Assembly: GCF_000969645.2 (NCBI RefSeq)
Contig: NZ_CP014222.1
Location: forward strand, 4,157,740 to 4,221,739
Length of the DNA stretch: 64,000 nt
Direction of reading: 5' to 3'
Origin: Janthinobacterium sp. B9-8
GTDB lineage: Bacteria; Pseudomonadota; Gammaproteobacteria; Burkholderiales; Chitinibacteraceae
A model generated the notes under the pieces. The model ran no database searches, was not told the origin of the DNA, and saw nothing but the letters and a program-made list of their open reading frames with translations. Shown in pieces: positions 42,826-52,618 of this stretch (its first letter is position 1; each line of letters starts with the position of its first letter). The position numbers and the translations under genes are program-made.

Positions 42826-42969
42826 GGTGTTCTCTGCGATTTTTGGTGGAAGGCGGTGCGGGCTTTAATCTTAAAGATGGCACTGTATTCCTTTGTATTG
42901 TCTGAATTGTATATTTATATGTCGTAAGCATGCACGTAGTATGTAGGTCTACCCTAGAGGGCCTGCCGT

Positions 42970-44187
42970 ATGCTGCTTGCTTCATTGAATTCGTTTAAAA
43001 ATCGCTTATCTGATTTGCCACAAATGGCTTGGGGCTTGGCAGGGGCGTTGTTTGTTAATCGCCTTGGCGTGATGGTGAAGCTGTTTATGGCTTTGTATCT
43101 GCGCGAGGTGCTGGGGTTTTCGATTGATACCATCGGCTGGTTGCTGGCATGCAGCGGGGCGGGTTTATTGCTGGGGTCTTACGCCATTGGTGTGCTGAGC
43201 GATCATATGCCAACAGGCAAACTGGCTGTGCGGCTGATGTTTGCCAGTGGAGTGCTCTTGCTTAGCCTTACATTACTTGAGTCGGCTTGGCTGTTGGCAC
43301 TGTTGTTGTTTTTATCGGGGGTGTGCGATGGGGGGGCGCGGCCTCTTAACCAGCGCCTGATTATGGAAAACTGCAGCTTGGCAGAGCGGCCACGGGCGCA
43401 GGCTTTGAATCGGGTGGCGGTGAATTTGGCTGTGGCGATTGCAGGTGTGTTGGGCGGTGTATTGGCGCATTGGGATTACCGCTGGGTGTTTGTGGTGAGT
43501 GCAAGCATGTCTTTTGCTGCGGCTTGCTGGCTGCGCTGGGCTTTACGGCGCTGGAGTGCGGTGCCGCTGGCTGGCAGTGCGCCAGCCGGGCCAGAGCAGG
43601 GGCTGGTCTCACCTTATTCGGATGGGCCCTTTATGGTTTTTTTGCTGGTGGGGGTGATGCTGGGGCTGGCTTACGAAACGGTTAACAGCATGCTGGGCAA
43701 CTATCTGCTGGATTTTTATCAGCTGGGTGCCGGGGCTTTAGGCTGGCAATTTACGATCAATGGCCTGCTGGTGGTGGCATTGCAGATTCCATTAACCCGC
43801 GCCACAGAGCACTGGGGCGAGCGCGGCCAGCTTGCGCTTGGCGCTATCTTGCTGGCGATTGGGCTGGGCATGCTGCCTTTTGGGGTGGAGTGGGGCTTTG
43901 CCTATGTTTGCCTTTCTACCGCGATTTGGACCATAGGTGAAATCTTGTTTATGCCCACAATGAGCGTGCTGGTGATGCAGCGTGCCGAGGGGCGTAAAAG
44001 CGGCCATTATTTTGGGCTTTACGGGGTGTGCTGGAGTGTCAGTATGCTGATTTCACCGGTATTTGGCAGCCAGATATACAGCCGTTTGGGTGGGCATAGC
44101 GTGTGGTTTGCCTGCGCTGCGCTGGCTATTTTGGCGGTGCCGCTGATGGATAGGGCGGCAGTTAAAATGGCACCCTGTGCGGTTTAA
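42970..44187 (+). CDS. MFS transporter
   Basis: Major facilitator of 405 residues with twelve hydrophobic segments. Loop 2-3 carries the signature-like GSYAIGVLSDHMPTGKLAVR. NRLIMENC-like NQRLIMENCSLAERPRAQALNRVAVNLAVAIAGVLGG recalls drug/H+ antiporters of the MdtH group. The substrate is unknown. It ends in a four-base overlap with the convergent chemoreceptor gene. Confidence 0.88.
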   Translation: MLLASLNSFKNRLSDLPQMAWGLAGALFVNRLGVMVKLFMALYLREVLGFSIDTIGWLLACSGAGLLLGSYAIGVLSDHMPTGKLAVRLMFASGVLLLSLTLLESAWLLALLLFLSGVCDGGARPLNQRLIMENCSLAERPRAQALNRVAVNLAVAIAGVLGGVLAHWDYRWVFVVSASMSFAAACWLRWALRRWSAVPLAGSAPAGPEQGLVSPYSDGPFMVFLLVGVMLGLAYETVNSMLGNYLLDFYQLGAGALGWQFTINGLLVVALQIPLTRATEHWGERGQLALGAILLAIGLGMLPFGVEWGFAYVCLSTAIWTIGEILFMPTMSVLVMQRAEGRKSGHYFGLYGVCWSVSMLISPVFGSQIYSRLGGHSVWFACAALAILAVPLMDRAAVKMAPCAV

Positions 44188-45581
44188 GATTTCATTTTAA
44201 AAAATCCAATCACGTCTTCCAGCTTTTGCGCGTGCATGGATAATTCATCTGATGTATTGGATAAATCTTCGGCGGCTATTGCTGTGGCCTGGGTGACGTT
44301 ATTTAATTTGGTGGCGGATAAGTTTATTTGTTCGATGCCAATAAATTGCTCGTGCGATGCGGCGGCTATTTCCTGGACTAGGTCGGCGGTTTTTCTGATT
44401 GATGGCACAATTTCATTGAGTAATGCGCCAGCGTGTTCGGCCTGCTCTACGCTATTGCTGGCTAAAACGCTGATTTCTTGCGCGGCGGTTTGGCTGCGCT
44501 CGGCTAGCTTTCTGACTTCGGCAGCGACTACGGCAAAGCCTTTGCCTTGTTCGCCTGCGCGGGCGGCTTCGATGGCGGCGTTCAGGGCTAATAGATTGGT
44601 TTGGTAGGCGATATCGTCAATAATGCTGATTTTTTTTGCAATTTCGCGCATCGCCAATACGGTTTTTTTAACTGCTTCGCCGCCTGCAATGGCATTCATG
44701 GATGAATGCACGGAGATATCTTCGGTAATGCGGGTGTTTTCATTGTTTTGCGCCACGGTGGCGGTAAGCTGCTCTAAATAGGCGCTGGTTTCTTCAATGC
44801 TGGTGGCTTGCTCCATGGCGTTATAAGTTAGATCTTTGGCTGATGCATTAATTAAATGCGATGTTTTTGCCAGCAAATGCGATGTTTCTGATATTTCGGC
44901 TAATACTTCGTGTAGTTTTTCTATCATATTGTGCAGGGCATAGAGCAGGCTGTTTTTATGATTGGCAGAAAACTCCCCGCGCAAATTGCCTGCTACTACT
45001 TCTAATATCAAACGCCGTGCTTCGCCGGGGCCACAGCCAATTCTATGAATAATCCCCATATAGGTTTGAGAAATAAGTAACACGCAAATGCAGCTAAGCA
45101 TAAGGGTAGATACAGAAATAATAATGAACAGATCTTGTTGTTGCTGATGGTTGTTTTTTATATTTTCAGCATGCCTTTTTTCTAGGGAGGCAGATAGATT
45201 GTTAATCAGGGCAGGTGTTTTTTGATTGCTGCTGCTATTGGCTTGATTGGGCTCTTTTATAATATCCTGAAATATGGATTGCTCTGATTGATTAAACCCT
45301 GCTGCTTGAATAAAGCTTTGAGCATTAAATTCGGTATTGTCCTGGCGTATTTCTTTATAAATTTCTTGCGCTTGTGCTTGGCTAAAAATAGCGTTGGGCT
45401 GAGCTGGGTTTTTGTGAAGCTGGGCAATAAGCCATAGTGAGGCGTGTTGTTGCCTTTGGGCTAGATAAAGCTGATCTGCACTGACTTTGTTGTAATAAAG
45501 AATGGAATACAAAATAGCGATAAATACGAGGAATAATAAGGCTCTGGTAATAAAAATTTTCTTCATTGTGGGTATTGCCAT
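44184..45581 (-). CDS. Methyl-accepting chemotaxis protein
   Basis: Transmembrane chemoreceptor of 465 residues. Membrane helix 1 is ITRALLFLVFIAILYSILYY and helix 2 is LFIIISVSTLMLSCICVLLI (about 150-170). The periplasmic part between them is short (about 120 residues), helical and Gln/Asn-rich. A HAMP-like segment, GPGEARRLILEVVAGNLRGEF, leads to the signalling domain with the hairpin tip IDDIAYQTNLLALNAAIEAARAGEQGKGFAVVAAEVRKLAERSQ. Ligand unknown. It has no adjacent che genes. Confidence 0.93.
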   Translation of the reverse strand: MAIPTMKKIFITRALLFLVFIAILYSILYYNKVSADQLYLAQRQQHASLWLIAQLHKNPAQPNAIFSQAQAQEIYKEIRQDNTEFNAQSFIQAAGFNQSEQSIFQDIIKEPNQANSSSNQKTPALINNLSASLEKRHAENIKNNHQQQQDLFIIISVSTLMLSCICVLLISQTYMGIIHRIGCGPGEARRLILEVVAGNLRGEFSANHKNSLLYALHNMIEKLHEVLAEISETSHLLAKTSHLINASAKDLTYNAMEQATSIEETSAYLEQLTATVAQNNENTRITEDISVHSSMNAIAGGEAVKKTVLAMREIAKKISIIDDIAYQTNLLALNAAIEAARAGEQGKGFAVVAAEVRKLAERSQTAAQEISVLASNSVEQAEHAGALLNEIVPSIRKTADLVQEIAAASHEQFIGIEQINLSATKLNNVTQATAIAAEDLSNTSDELSMHAQKLEDVIGFFKMKS

Positions 45582-45856
45582 TTTTAAAACCCCTGCTTGG
45601 AGCGCACTACTATCGGTTTATGATTAAAAAGTGGTGATTGTGGGGTAAGGCTCCCAGATTAAAATTAGCCCTTAGACGGGGCTTAATGCAAGGCCAGATT
45701 GGTATTTGTAATCATAAGCCCCATATAAAAAAGGCGCGGCTGACTGGCGGGCTGTTATTCATTTTTGCTTCAGGTAAACTTCGCCCTCGCTGTTTTGAGC
45801 GGTTTTTTTTACCTGGTCCATCCTTTACGCGGATGACCACCTGGAGATATAAAAAT

Positions 45857-46849
45857 ATGACGCATATTAATTTGCAAGCCACAGGTGTGGCAGAAAGTGG
45901 TTCGCAAGCCATTGTTGTGGCGGCCCTGTATAAGTTTGTAACGCTGGCCGATTTTGAAGCGCTCAAAGAGCCGCTATTGCAATCCATGCTGGATAACGAA
46001 GTAAAAGGCACCTTGCTGCTGGCTCAGGAAGGGATTAATGGCACGGTAGCAGGCTCCCGCGCTGGGATTGATGGCTTATTGGCGTGGCTAAAAAGCGATG
46101 CGCGTTTTATCGATGTGGATCACAAAGAATCGTATTGCGATGAGCAGCCGTTTTACCGCAGCAAGGTTAAATTAAAGAAAGAAATCGTCACGCTGGGCGT
46201 GCCGGGTGTGGACCCGAACCTAGCCGTTGGCACCTATGTAGAGCCAGAGGATTGGAACGCGCTGATTAGCGACCCTGAAGTGCTGCTGATCGATACGCGT
46301 AATGATTATGAAGTGGCGATTGGCACGTTTGAAGGCGCAATTGATCCTAAAACGGCGAGCTTTCGCGAATTCCCAGATTATATTAAGCAGCATTTCGACC
46401 CTGCCAAGCACAAGAAAGTCGCCATGTTTTGCACCGGCGGGATTCGCTGCGAAAAAGCATCCAGCTATATGCTTGGGGAAGGCTTTGAAGAAGTCTTCCA
46501 CCTTAAAGGCGGCATTCTTAAATACCTGGAAACAGTAAAGCAGGAAGAAACCAAGTGGAATGGCGACTGTTTTGTGTTTGATAACCGCGTCACCGTTCGC
46601 CACGATTTAAGCGAAGGCGATTTTGATCTTTGTCACGCCTGCCGCCAACCGGTGTCGGTTGAAGAGCGCCAATCACCACATTACGTGGCCGGTATTAGCT
46701 GCCCGCACTGCTGGAATTCGCTCAGCGAAAAAACCAGAAATGGCGCGCGTGAGCGGCAAAAACAGATCGAGCTGGCCAAAAAACGCAATCAGCCTAGCCC
46801 GCTTGGCCGCAATATGCGGGATGCGCTGGCTAAGGACAAACTCATTTGA
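45857..46849 (+). CDS. trhO: tRNA U34 hydroxylase TrhO (rhodanese family)
   Basis: Oxygen-dependent enzyme that makes 5-hydroxyuridine at tRNA position 34; formerly YceA. 330 residues. An N-terminal UPF0176 domain (GTLLLAQEGINGTVAGSR) is followed by a rhodanese domain: IDTRNDYEVAIGTFEGAIDP and the active-site loop MFCTGGIRCEKASSYML with the catalytic Cys. A C-terminal Cys-rich zinc-like element CHACRQPV...GISCPHCW follows. The ATG at 45857, with GGAG upstream, is chosen over the open frame from 45638. Its stop overlaps the next start in TTGA. Confidence 0.94.
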   Translation: MTHINLQATGVAESGSQAIVVAALYKFVTLADFEALKEPLLQSMLDNEVKGTLLLAQEGINGTVAGSRAGIDGLLAWLKSDARFIDVDHKESYCDEQPFYRSKVKLKKEIVTLGVPGVDPNLAVGTYVEPEDWNALISDPEVLLIDTRNDYEVAIGTFEGAIDPKTASFREFPDYIKQHFDPAKHKKVAMFCTGGIRCEKASSYMLGEGFEEVFHLKGGILKYLETVKQEETKWNGDCFVFDNRVTVRHDLSEGDFDLCHACRQPVSVEERQSPHYVAGISCPHCWNSLSEKTRNGARERQKQIELAKKRNQPSPLGRNMRDALAKDKLI

Positions 46850-47997
46850 AACACACCACGCCGCCCCGTTCAACGCTGCTTGTGATGTTTAGCATTATCT
46901 TGCTGGCGCATGGTTATCTGGGAATACGTTTGTTTCCTGCTTTGGGTTTGCAAGGAGCGGGCTTGTTGCTGGGCTGGCTAGGCTTGCTGCTGTCTAGTCT
47001 GCTGCTACCCTTGGGTTTAGCCGCCAGATTTATCAGCCAGCCGCCTTGGGCCGATCGCCTTGCCTGGCTGGGTTTAACGGTGATGGGGCTGTTTTCTTCC
47101 TTGTTTGTGCTTTGCCTGCTGCGTGATGTGTCTTTGCTGCCTTTAGCCTATTTATTAAGCGATGCGGCATATAGCAGCTGGCAGCTTCAGAGCGCTTTGG
47201 GTGTGCTTGCGGGGGCGGCGCTATTTACTTTGGTGGGGCTGATTAATGCAAGGCGTAGCGCGGCGATTGTAGATGTGGCCGTATCGGTAGCCAATTTACC
47301 CGCTGAATTAGTAGGCTTTACCATTGCGCAAATCAGCGATATTCATGTGGGGCCAACGATTAAGCGGCCTTACCTAGATGCGATTGTGGATAAAGTAAAT
47401 GGCCTTGGCGCAGATTTGGTGGCGGTAACGGGGGATTTGGTTGATGGCAATGTGGCCGATTTGTCCGCGCATACCGCACCCTTGGCCCGCTTAAAATCCA
47501 CACACGGCACGTTTTTTGTAACGGGTAATCACGAATATTATTCTGGCGCGTTATCGTGGATTGCCGAGTTGCGCCGCCTTGGCTTGCAAGTGCTGCTGAA
47601 CGAGCATGTTTTGTTCTCTCACGGTGGGCATCAACTGGTGGTGGCCGGAGTGACTGATTACGGCGCGGGGCATTTTTATCCCGATCATCAAAGTGATGCG
47701 CAGGCTGCCTTGGCAGGATCGCCCGATTCGCCGTTTAAATTACTCCTGGCGCATCAGCCGCGTAGTGCATTTAAGGCGCAGGATTTGGGCCTGCATTTGC
47801 AATTATCCGGCCACACCCATGGCGGGCAGTTTTTCCCCTGGAACTTCTTTGTGCGCTTTCAGCAGCCTTTTACAGCAGGCTTAAATCTATTGGGCAATGT
47901 GTGGGTGTATACCAGCCGAGGCACAGGCTATTGGGGCCCACCCAAACGCCTATTTGCCCCATCGGAAATTACGCGGATTACCTTAAGGCGAGGGTGA
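46846..47997 (+). CDS. Membrane-anchored metallophosphoesterase
   Basis: Calcineurin-like phosphoesterase of 383 residues. Four or so hydrophobic segments in the first 145 residues anchor a catalytic domain with the metal ligands in ISDIHVGPT, GADLVAVTGDLVDG, VTGNHEYYSG, LLAHQPRSA and LSGHTHGGQFFP. This layout is seen in the YkuE/YaeI-like group, some of which act on lipid A precursors or phospholipids. The TTG start overlaps the trhO stop by four bases (TTGA), giving coupled translation; an in-frame ATG at 46885 is an alternative. Confidence 0.88.
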   Translation: MKHTTPPRSTLLVMFSIILLAHGYLGIRLFPALGLQGAGLLLGWLGLLLSSLLLPLGLAARFISQPPWADRLAWLGLTVMGLFSSLFVLCLLRDVSLLPLAYLLSDAAYSSWQLQSALGVLAGAALFTLVGLINARRSAAIVDVAVSVANLPAELVGFTIAQISDIHVGPTIKRPYLDAIVDKVNGLGADLVAVTGDLVDGNVADLSAHTAPLARLKSTHGTFFVTGNHEYYSGALSWIAELRRLGLQVLLNEHVLFSHGGHQLVVAGVTDYGAGHFYPDHQSDAQAALAGSPDSPFKLLLAHQPRSAFKAQDLGLHLQLSGHTHGGQFFPWNFFVRFQQPFTAGLNLLGNVWVYTSRGTGYWGPPKRLFAPSEITRITLRRG

Positions 47998-48077
47998 GTT
48001 TGTTGGTGAGAATTTGTAGCTTGAGCTTCACCTTAATTCTATTCGCTTAAGCAAAATCAACGGGAAATGAGGCTTTT

Positions 48078-48119
48078 GTAGGTTGGGGTTACGCGATAAA
48101 GCCTGCTAACCCAACCTAC
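48078..48119. repeat. GTAGGTTGGG palindrome, short copy
   Basis: GTAGGTTGGGGTTA and TAACCCAACCTAC face each other across 15 bases, in the gap after the metallophosphoesterase gene and before the convergent hpaF-like gene. A larger copy lies at 9908-9976. Confidence 0.75.
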
Positions 48120-48176
48120 GAATTCCCCTTAAGCCCCTTAAATTGATAGGATTGGGTTTTACCTGCCCCACAATGC

Positions 48177-48533
48177 TCAGCTAGCTACATTCTTTGAGCC
48201 ATAAGATCCGCGGTCGATGTCGATGATTTCGGCTCGAATGCTGATGTTTAATTGCTGAGGGTTATCTATCTTTAGGGCTTGAATAAGTGCGTCTGAGAGT
48301 GATTTTTTAACTTCAGCCGAGCGGCCACTGAGCAGGCGTAGCTTGATATGAATAAAGGCGCGGCCCTCATCGACATTGCCAATCAAAAAATCATCGAAGC
48401 CGATTGCACGGCTTTGGATATCCCCTTCAACAAAGTGCCCTGATTCAATCAGGGCATTATTTAATTGTTGCAGGGCAAGGCGGGGATTAAACCCGCTTAA
48501 ATTTTTGCTGTATTCAATATTCAGATGGGGCAT
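48177..48533 (-). CDS. hpaF: 5-carboxymethyl-2-hydroxymuconate isomerase-like protein
   Basis: Tautomerase-superfamily protein of 118 residues with the catalytic N-terminal Pro after Met removal (MPHLNIEYSKNL), and FIHIKLRLLSGRS in the second half, as in HpaF/CHMI. In homoprotocatechuate degradation this enzyme isomerises 5-carboxymethyl-2-hydroxymuconate. None of the other hpa genes is near, so the true substrate may differ. It lies upstream of nothing on its strand and downstream of the MscS-type gene by 48 bases, possibly co-transcribed. Confidence 0.82.
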   Translation of the reverse strand: MPHLNIEYSKNLSGFNPRLALQQLNNALIESGHFVEGDIQSRAIGFDDFLIGNVDEGRAFIHIKLRLLSGRSAEVKKSLSDALIQALKIDNPQQLNISIRAEIIDIDRGSYGSKNVAS

Positions 48534-48581
48534 GGAGAAACCTTCAGGGTGAGAGAATCAGACCCTGAAGATTATATCTAT

Positions 48582-49433
48582 TTAATCTACATGCTCAAGC
48601 TGGGCTTTTGATAAAGGCTTGCTCGTTTCATTGTGTTGGAAATGGTGCACAGTGCGTTGCGGGAAGGGAATGGAAATCTTTGCCGCATCAAATGCTTTTT
48701 TGATGTTTTCGGTGGTATCAAAAAAGATAGGCCAGTAATGTTCGCTATTGGCCCAAACGCGCACTGTAAAGTTAACCGAGCTTTCAGCCAAGGATGAAAT
48801 CACCACCAGCGGTGCGGGGTCTTGGTGAATGCGTTTATCAGCATTCAATACGGATAAAATTACTTTACGTGCGTGATCGATATTATCGTCATAGCCAATA
48901 CCAAATACAAAATCGACACGGCGGGTGGGTAGGGCGGAGTAATTGGTGAGGTTGCCATTGGCTAATGGGCCATTAGGCACCACAATTAATTTATTATCGC
49001 CAGTACGTAAACGGGTAGTAAAAATCTGAATACCTTCTACCGTACCTGCCTGACCTTGTGCCTCGATATAGTCGCCCGCTTTAAATGGCTTAAACATTAA
49101 AATCAGCACGCCACCTGCAAAGTTGCCCAAGCTACCTTGTAGCGCCAAGCCAATTGCCAAACTGGCCGCACCTAAAATAGCAATAAATGAAGTGGTTTCA
49201 ATGCCAATCATTGAAGCAGCACTAATCAGTAGCAGCGCTTTTAATGCCACATTGGCAAGGCTGCCCAGAAAGTGGCGCAAAGTGGATTCAACATTACTGC
49301 GAGTTAGCATTTTATCGAGCAATTGCGTGGCAATACCAATTAGCTTCCAGCCGATAAAAAGAGTAATCAGCGCAGAAAATAATTTAGGTGCATAGCTGAT
49401 TGCCTGAGCTTGCAGAATTTCAATCCAATTCAT
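48582..49433 (-). CDS. mscS: Small mechanosensitive channel (MscS family)
   Basis: Inner-membrane channel opened by membrane tension in hypo-osmotic shock. 283 residues from the ATG at 49433, with GTGGA as ribosome site; a GTG at 49475 is an alternative. Three membrane helices are present; the pore helix is FIAILGAASLAIGLALQGSLGNFAGGVLILM with the Gly/Ala packing pattern, followed by the beta domain FKAGDYIEAQGQAGTVEGIQIFTT and VVPNGPLANGNLTNYS. Ends in a hydrophilic tail. Confidence 0.93.
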   Translation of the reverse strand: MNWIEILQAQAISYAPKLFSALITLFIGWKLIGIATQLLDKMLTRSNVESTLRHFLGSLANVALKALLLISAASMIGIETTSFIAILGAASLAIGLALQGSLGNFAGGVLILMFKPFKAGDYIEAQGQAGTVEGIQIFTTRLRTGDNKLIVVPNGPLANGNLTNYSALPTRRVDFVFGIGYDDNIDHARKVILSVLNADKRIHQDPAPLVVISSLAESSVNFTVRVWANSEHYWPIFFDTTENIKKAFDAAKISIPFPQRTVHHFQHNETSKPLSKAQLEHVD

Positions 49434-49781
49434 TCGATCCACTTTTATTTGGGTGACAATGGCTTTGATTGTCACAGATAGGGCTGGGTATTCGAAGTGA
49501 ATAAATTACGTTTTATAAGGGAAATGATGCACAGAATGGGGGACGCAATCCAATCAACTTAACAGGGCAAAGCTGGGTTTTTACAGGGTGTGCAAGTTGT
49601 TTTTCTTGCGTACCGCCTTTTGGTGCGCAACGACTTCGTCGTTGTACACCCTATAACTGTTGGTTTGCTGTGCGTACAAATATTGAATCTTCGTAGGGCG
49701 GGAGCTTACCCGCGTATTTTTTAGCATCGCTCGCGGGTAAGCTCCCGCCCTAAGAAAAACATTTCGCATCAGAAAGCCTAA
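49434..49781. other. Intergenic with palindromic repeats
   Basis: Between the MscS-type and gabD genes. It holds the GTAGGGCGGGAGC palindrome (49694-49752) and, before it, an imperfect inverted repeat around GGGTGT...ACACCC (about 49587-49652). No gene supported; a short minus frame is covered by the repeats. Confidence 0.55.
49694..49752. repeat. GTAGGGCGGGAGCTTACCCGCG palindromic repeat
   Basis: TAGGGCGGGAGCTTACCCGCG and CGCGGGTAAGCTCCCGCCCTA are exact inverted copies across about 17 bases. It lies 30 bases downstream of gabD and may end its transcript. Confidence 0.85.
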
Positions 49782-51236
49782 TTAGCGATCAATCCCTCCC
49801 ATGCACAGGCATTTGATCGAAATATAATCATCGATACCGTATTTGGATCCTTCCCGGCCCAGGCCCGATTGTTTTACTCCGCCAAAAGGGGCGAGCTCGC
49901 TAGAGATCGTGCCGGTGTTGATACCAACCATGCCGTATTCCAATGCTTCGGCCACACGCCAGATGCGGCCGACATCGCGGCTGTAGAAGTAGCTGGCAAG
50001 GCCGAATTCGGTATCGTTGGCCAGTTGGATGAGCTCTTCTTCGCTGCTAAATCGAAAGAGTGGCGCGAGCGGGCCAAAGGTTTCTTCACGAGCGACTTTC
50101 ATTTTGGCGGTGACATTAAGCAAGACGGTTGGCTCAAAGAAGCTATGCCCCAGCGCATGGCGCTTGCCGCCGTGAGCCAGTGTTGCGCCTTGCTCCAGTG
50201 CGTCCTTGATATGTTCTTCGACCTTTTGCACCGCTTTGTCATCGATCAGCGGGCCTTGGGTCACGCCTTCCTCTGTGCCAACACCCACTTTGAGCTTGGC
50301 AACGGCGAGGGCGAATTTGGCGGCAAAGGCGTCGTAAACGCTGTCTTGCACATAGATGCGGTTGGCGCAGATGCAGGTTTGCCCGGCGTTGCGAAATTTA
50401 GAGACCATGGCACCTTCAACAGCGGCATCTAGATCGGCATCATCAAACACCACAAACGGCGCATTACCGCCCAGCTCTAGCGATACTTTTTTAATCGTAT
50501 CGGCGCATTGCCGCATCAGCAATTTGCCGATGTCGGTAGAGCCGGTAAAGCTCAGCTTGGCCACATCGGGGCTACGCGTTAGCTCGCCACCAATTTCGCT
50601 GGCGGAGCCAGTAATCACATTAAATACACCGTTGGGAATGCCTGCCTCAGTGGCTAATACTGCCAAAGCCAGTGCAGAAAAAGGCGTTTGGGTGGCAGGT
50701 TTCAGCACAATGGCGCAGCCTGCGGCGAGAGCTGGCCCCGCTTTACGGGTGATCATGGCGTTGGGGAAATTCCACGGCGTAATGGCTGCGACCACGCCAA
50801 TGGCTTGCTTGATCACCACCAGACGTTTGTCGGCCTGCGGAGCAGCAATCACATCGCCGTAAATACGCTTGGCTTCTTCTGCAAACCATTCAATAAAGCG
50901 TGCCCCATAGACCACTTCACCGCGAGCCTCGGCCAGTGGCTTGCCTTGTTCGGCGCTTAAAATTTGCGCGAGGTCTTCTTGATTCTCCAGCATCAACTCA
51001 AACCAGCGGCGCAAAATAACACTGCGCTCCTGAGCGGTTTTCTTTTGCCAAGCGGGCATGGCGAGCTTGGCTGCGGCAATGGCTTGAGCTGTTTCGCTGC
51101 GGCCCATTTTAGGAATATGCCCGATGACCTCCCCAGTAGCAGGGTTGTTCACCGCGATTTTTTCCGCAGCTTCTTGCCATTGGCCGTTGATATAGCAGGC
51201 TTGCTTAAAGAGGGCAGGGTTTTTGAGTTGTAACAT
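49782..51236 (-). CDS. gabD: Succinate-semialdehyde dehydrogenase (NADP+)
   Basis: Oxidises succinate semialdehyde, the product of GABA transamination, to succinate. 484 residues, the standard GabD length. Cofactor region TPWNFPNAMITRKAGPALAAGC, FTGSTDIGKLLM, general base Glu in VSLELGGNAPFVVF and catalytic Cys in NAGQTCICANRIYV (about residue 288). The C-terminus has GGVKQSGLGREGSKYGIDDYI. It follows gabT on the same strand with an 87-base gap. Confidence 0.96.
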   Translation of the reverse strand: MLQLKNPALFKQACYINGQWQEAAEKIAVNNPATGEVIGHIPKMGRSETAQAIAAAKLAMPAWQKKTAQERSVILRRWFELMLENQEDLAQILSAEQGKPLAEARGEVVYGARFIEWFAEEAKRIYGDVIAAPQADKRLVVIKQAIGVVAAITPWNFPNAMITRKAGPALAAGCAIVLKPATQTPFSALALAVLATEAGIPNGVFNVITGSASEIGGELTRSPDVAKLSFTGSTDIGKLLMRQCADTIKKVSLELGGNAPFVVFDDADLDAAVEGAMVSKFRNAGQTCICANRIYVQDSVYDAFAAKFALAVAKLKVGVGTEEGVTQGPLIDDKAVQKVEEHIKDALEQGATLAHGGKRHALGHSFFEPTVLLNVTAKMKVAREETFGPLAPLFRFSSEEELIQLANDTEFGLASYFYSRDVGRIWRVAEALEYGMVGINTGTISSELAPFGGVKQSGLGREGSKYGIDDYISIKCLCMGGIDR

Positions 51237-51323
51237 GGGGATTCCTTTTATCTATGAAGGGTGGGCATGTTTTGTGCCTGCGCGTGGCGTTGGCATATAG
51301 CGCGTGAGCTAAACATACTCTCC

Positions 51324-52571
51324 CTAAGATGCCTTTACGGCTTGATCCAACATCCCCAAGGCTTCATCCAGTATCTTGTCTTCTATGGTAAGCGGGCAGA
51401 GGAAGCGGATCACATTACCGTACATCCCGCAGCTCAGTAGAATCAAGCCTAATGCTTGGGCTTGTGTTTTTACTTTTGCTGTGAACTCGGGTGATGGTTG
51501 GCTGTTTTCGGTGAATTCCACCGCCACCATTGCCCCAAGGCCGCGGATGTCGTGGATTTGCGGGGTGCTGGTTTTTAATCCTTCTAGGCATGCTTTAATT
51601 TTGCTGCCGATGATATTGGCACGGGTGCAGAGCTGTTCTTCTTCTATGATTTCTAGTACCGCCAGCGCAGCGGCAATGCCGATTGGGCTGCCGCCGTAAG
51701 TACCACCAAGGCCGCCGGGGGCTGCGGCATCCATGAGTGCGGCTCTGCCAATCACACCAGATAGCGGAAAGCCGCCAGCCAGTGATTTGGCGATGGTGAT
51801 TAAATCGGCCTCAACGTTGAAATGCTCCATGGCAAATAGTTTGCCGGTGCGGGCAAAGCCGGTTTGAATTTCGTCTGCGATCAGCAAAATGCCGTGCTCA
51901 TCGCAAATTTGCCGCAAGCCGCGCATAAAATCGTGGGGCACAGGGTAAAAGCCGCCTTCGCCTTGGACTGGCTCGATGATCATGGCGGCGATGCGCTTTG
52001 GATCTACGCTGCTTTTAAATAGCGCTTTTAAGCTGGCGAGTGCCGCGCTGCTGCTGATATCCCCAGATGGAAAAGGCGCGTGGTAAACATCGGCGGGGAA
52101 GGGACCAAAGCCGATTTTATAAGGGGCAACCTTGCCGGTTAGCGCCATGCCCATGAGTGTGCGGCCGTGAAATCCGCCAGAAAAAGCAATCACCCCAGCC
52201 CGCCCCGTGGCCACGCGGGCAATTTTGACGGCGTTTTCAACAGCTTCTGCGCCTGTGGTTAGGAAAAAGCTTTTGCATGGGCCGCTGATGGGGGCGAGCT
52301 GGTTGAGCTTTTCCGCCAGCGCCACATAGCTGGTGTAAGGCATGACCTGATAGCAGCTATGCGAAAAAGCATCGAGCTGGGCACTCACCGCCGCCTTGAT
52401 CTTAGGGTGCAAATGGCCGGTGTTTAGTACGGCAATGCCTGCGGCAAAGTCGATATAGCGCCGCCCATCGATATCCCAAACCTCGGCATTCTTAGCCTTG
52501 GCAATAAAAACCTGCGTGCTAATGCCTACGCCACGTGGCGTAGCGGCAAGGCGGCGATCATTCCAGTCCAT
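51324..52571 (-). CDS. gabT: 4-aminobutyrate aminotransferase
   Basis: PLP enzyme that converts GABA and 2-oxoglutarate to succinate semialdehyde and glutamate. 415 residues, class III. FFLTTGAEAVENAVKIAR and GGFHGRTLMGMALTGK near the phosphate site, IIEPVQGEGGFYP, ADEIQTGFARTGKLFAMEH, and the Schiff-base Lys in LITIAKSLAGGFPLSGVIGR (about 266). It could also act on other omega-amines (PuuE-like). Upstream of gabD on the same strand. Confidence 0.94.
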   Translation of the reverse strand: MDWNDRRLAATPRGVGISTQVFIAKAKNAEVWDIDGRRYIDFAAGIAVLNTGHLHPKIKAAVSAQLDAFSHSCYQVMPYTSYVALAEKLNQLAPISGPCKSFFLTTGAEAVENAVKIARVATGRAGVIAFSGGFHGRTLMGMALTGKVAPYKIGFGPFPADVYHAPFPSGDISSSAALASLKALFKSSVDPKRIAAMIIEPVQGEGGFYPVPHDFMRGLRQICDEHGILLIADEIQTGFARTGKLFAMEHFNVEADLITIAKSLAGGFPLSGVIGRAALMDAAAPGGLGGTYGGSPIGIAAALAVLEIIEEEQLCTRANIIGSKIKACLEGLKTSTPQIHDIRGLGAMVAVEFTENSQPSPEFTAKVKTQAQALGLILLSCGMYGNVIRFLCPLTIEDKILDEALGMLDQAVKAS

Positions 52572-52618
52572 GTATTCACCTGCTGAGCAAGAGGGTTACA
52601 AAGGGGCAAAAACTTTAG

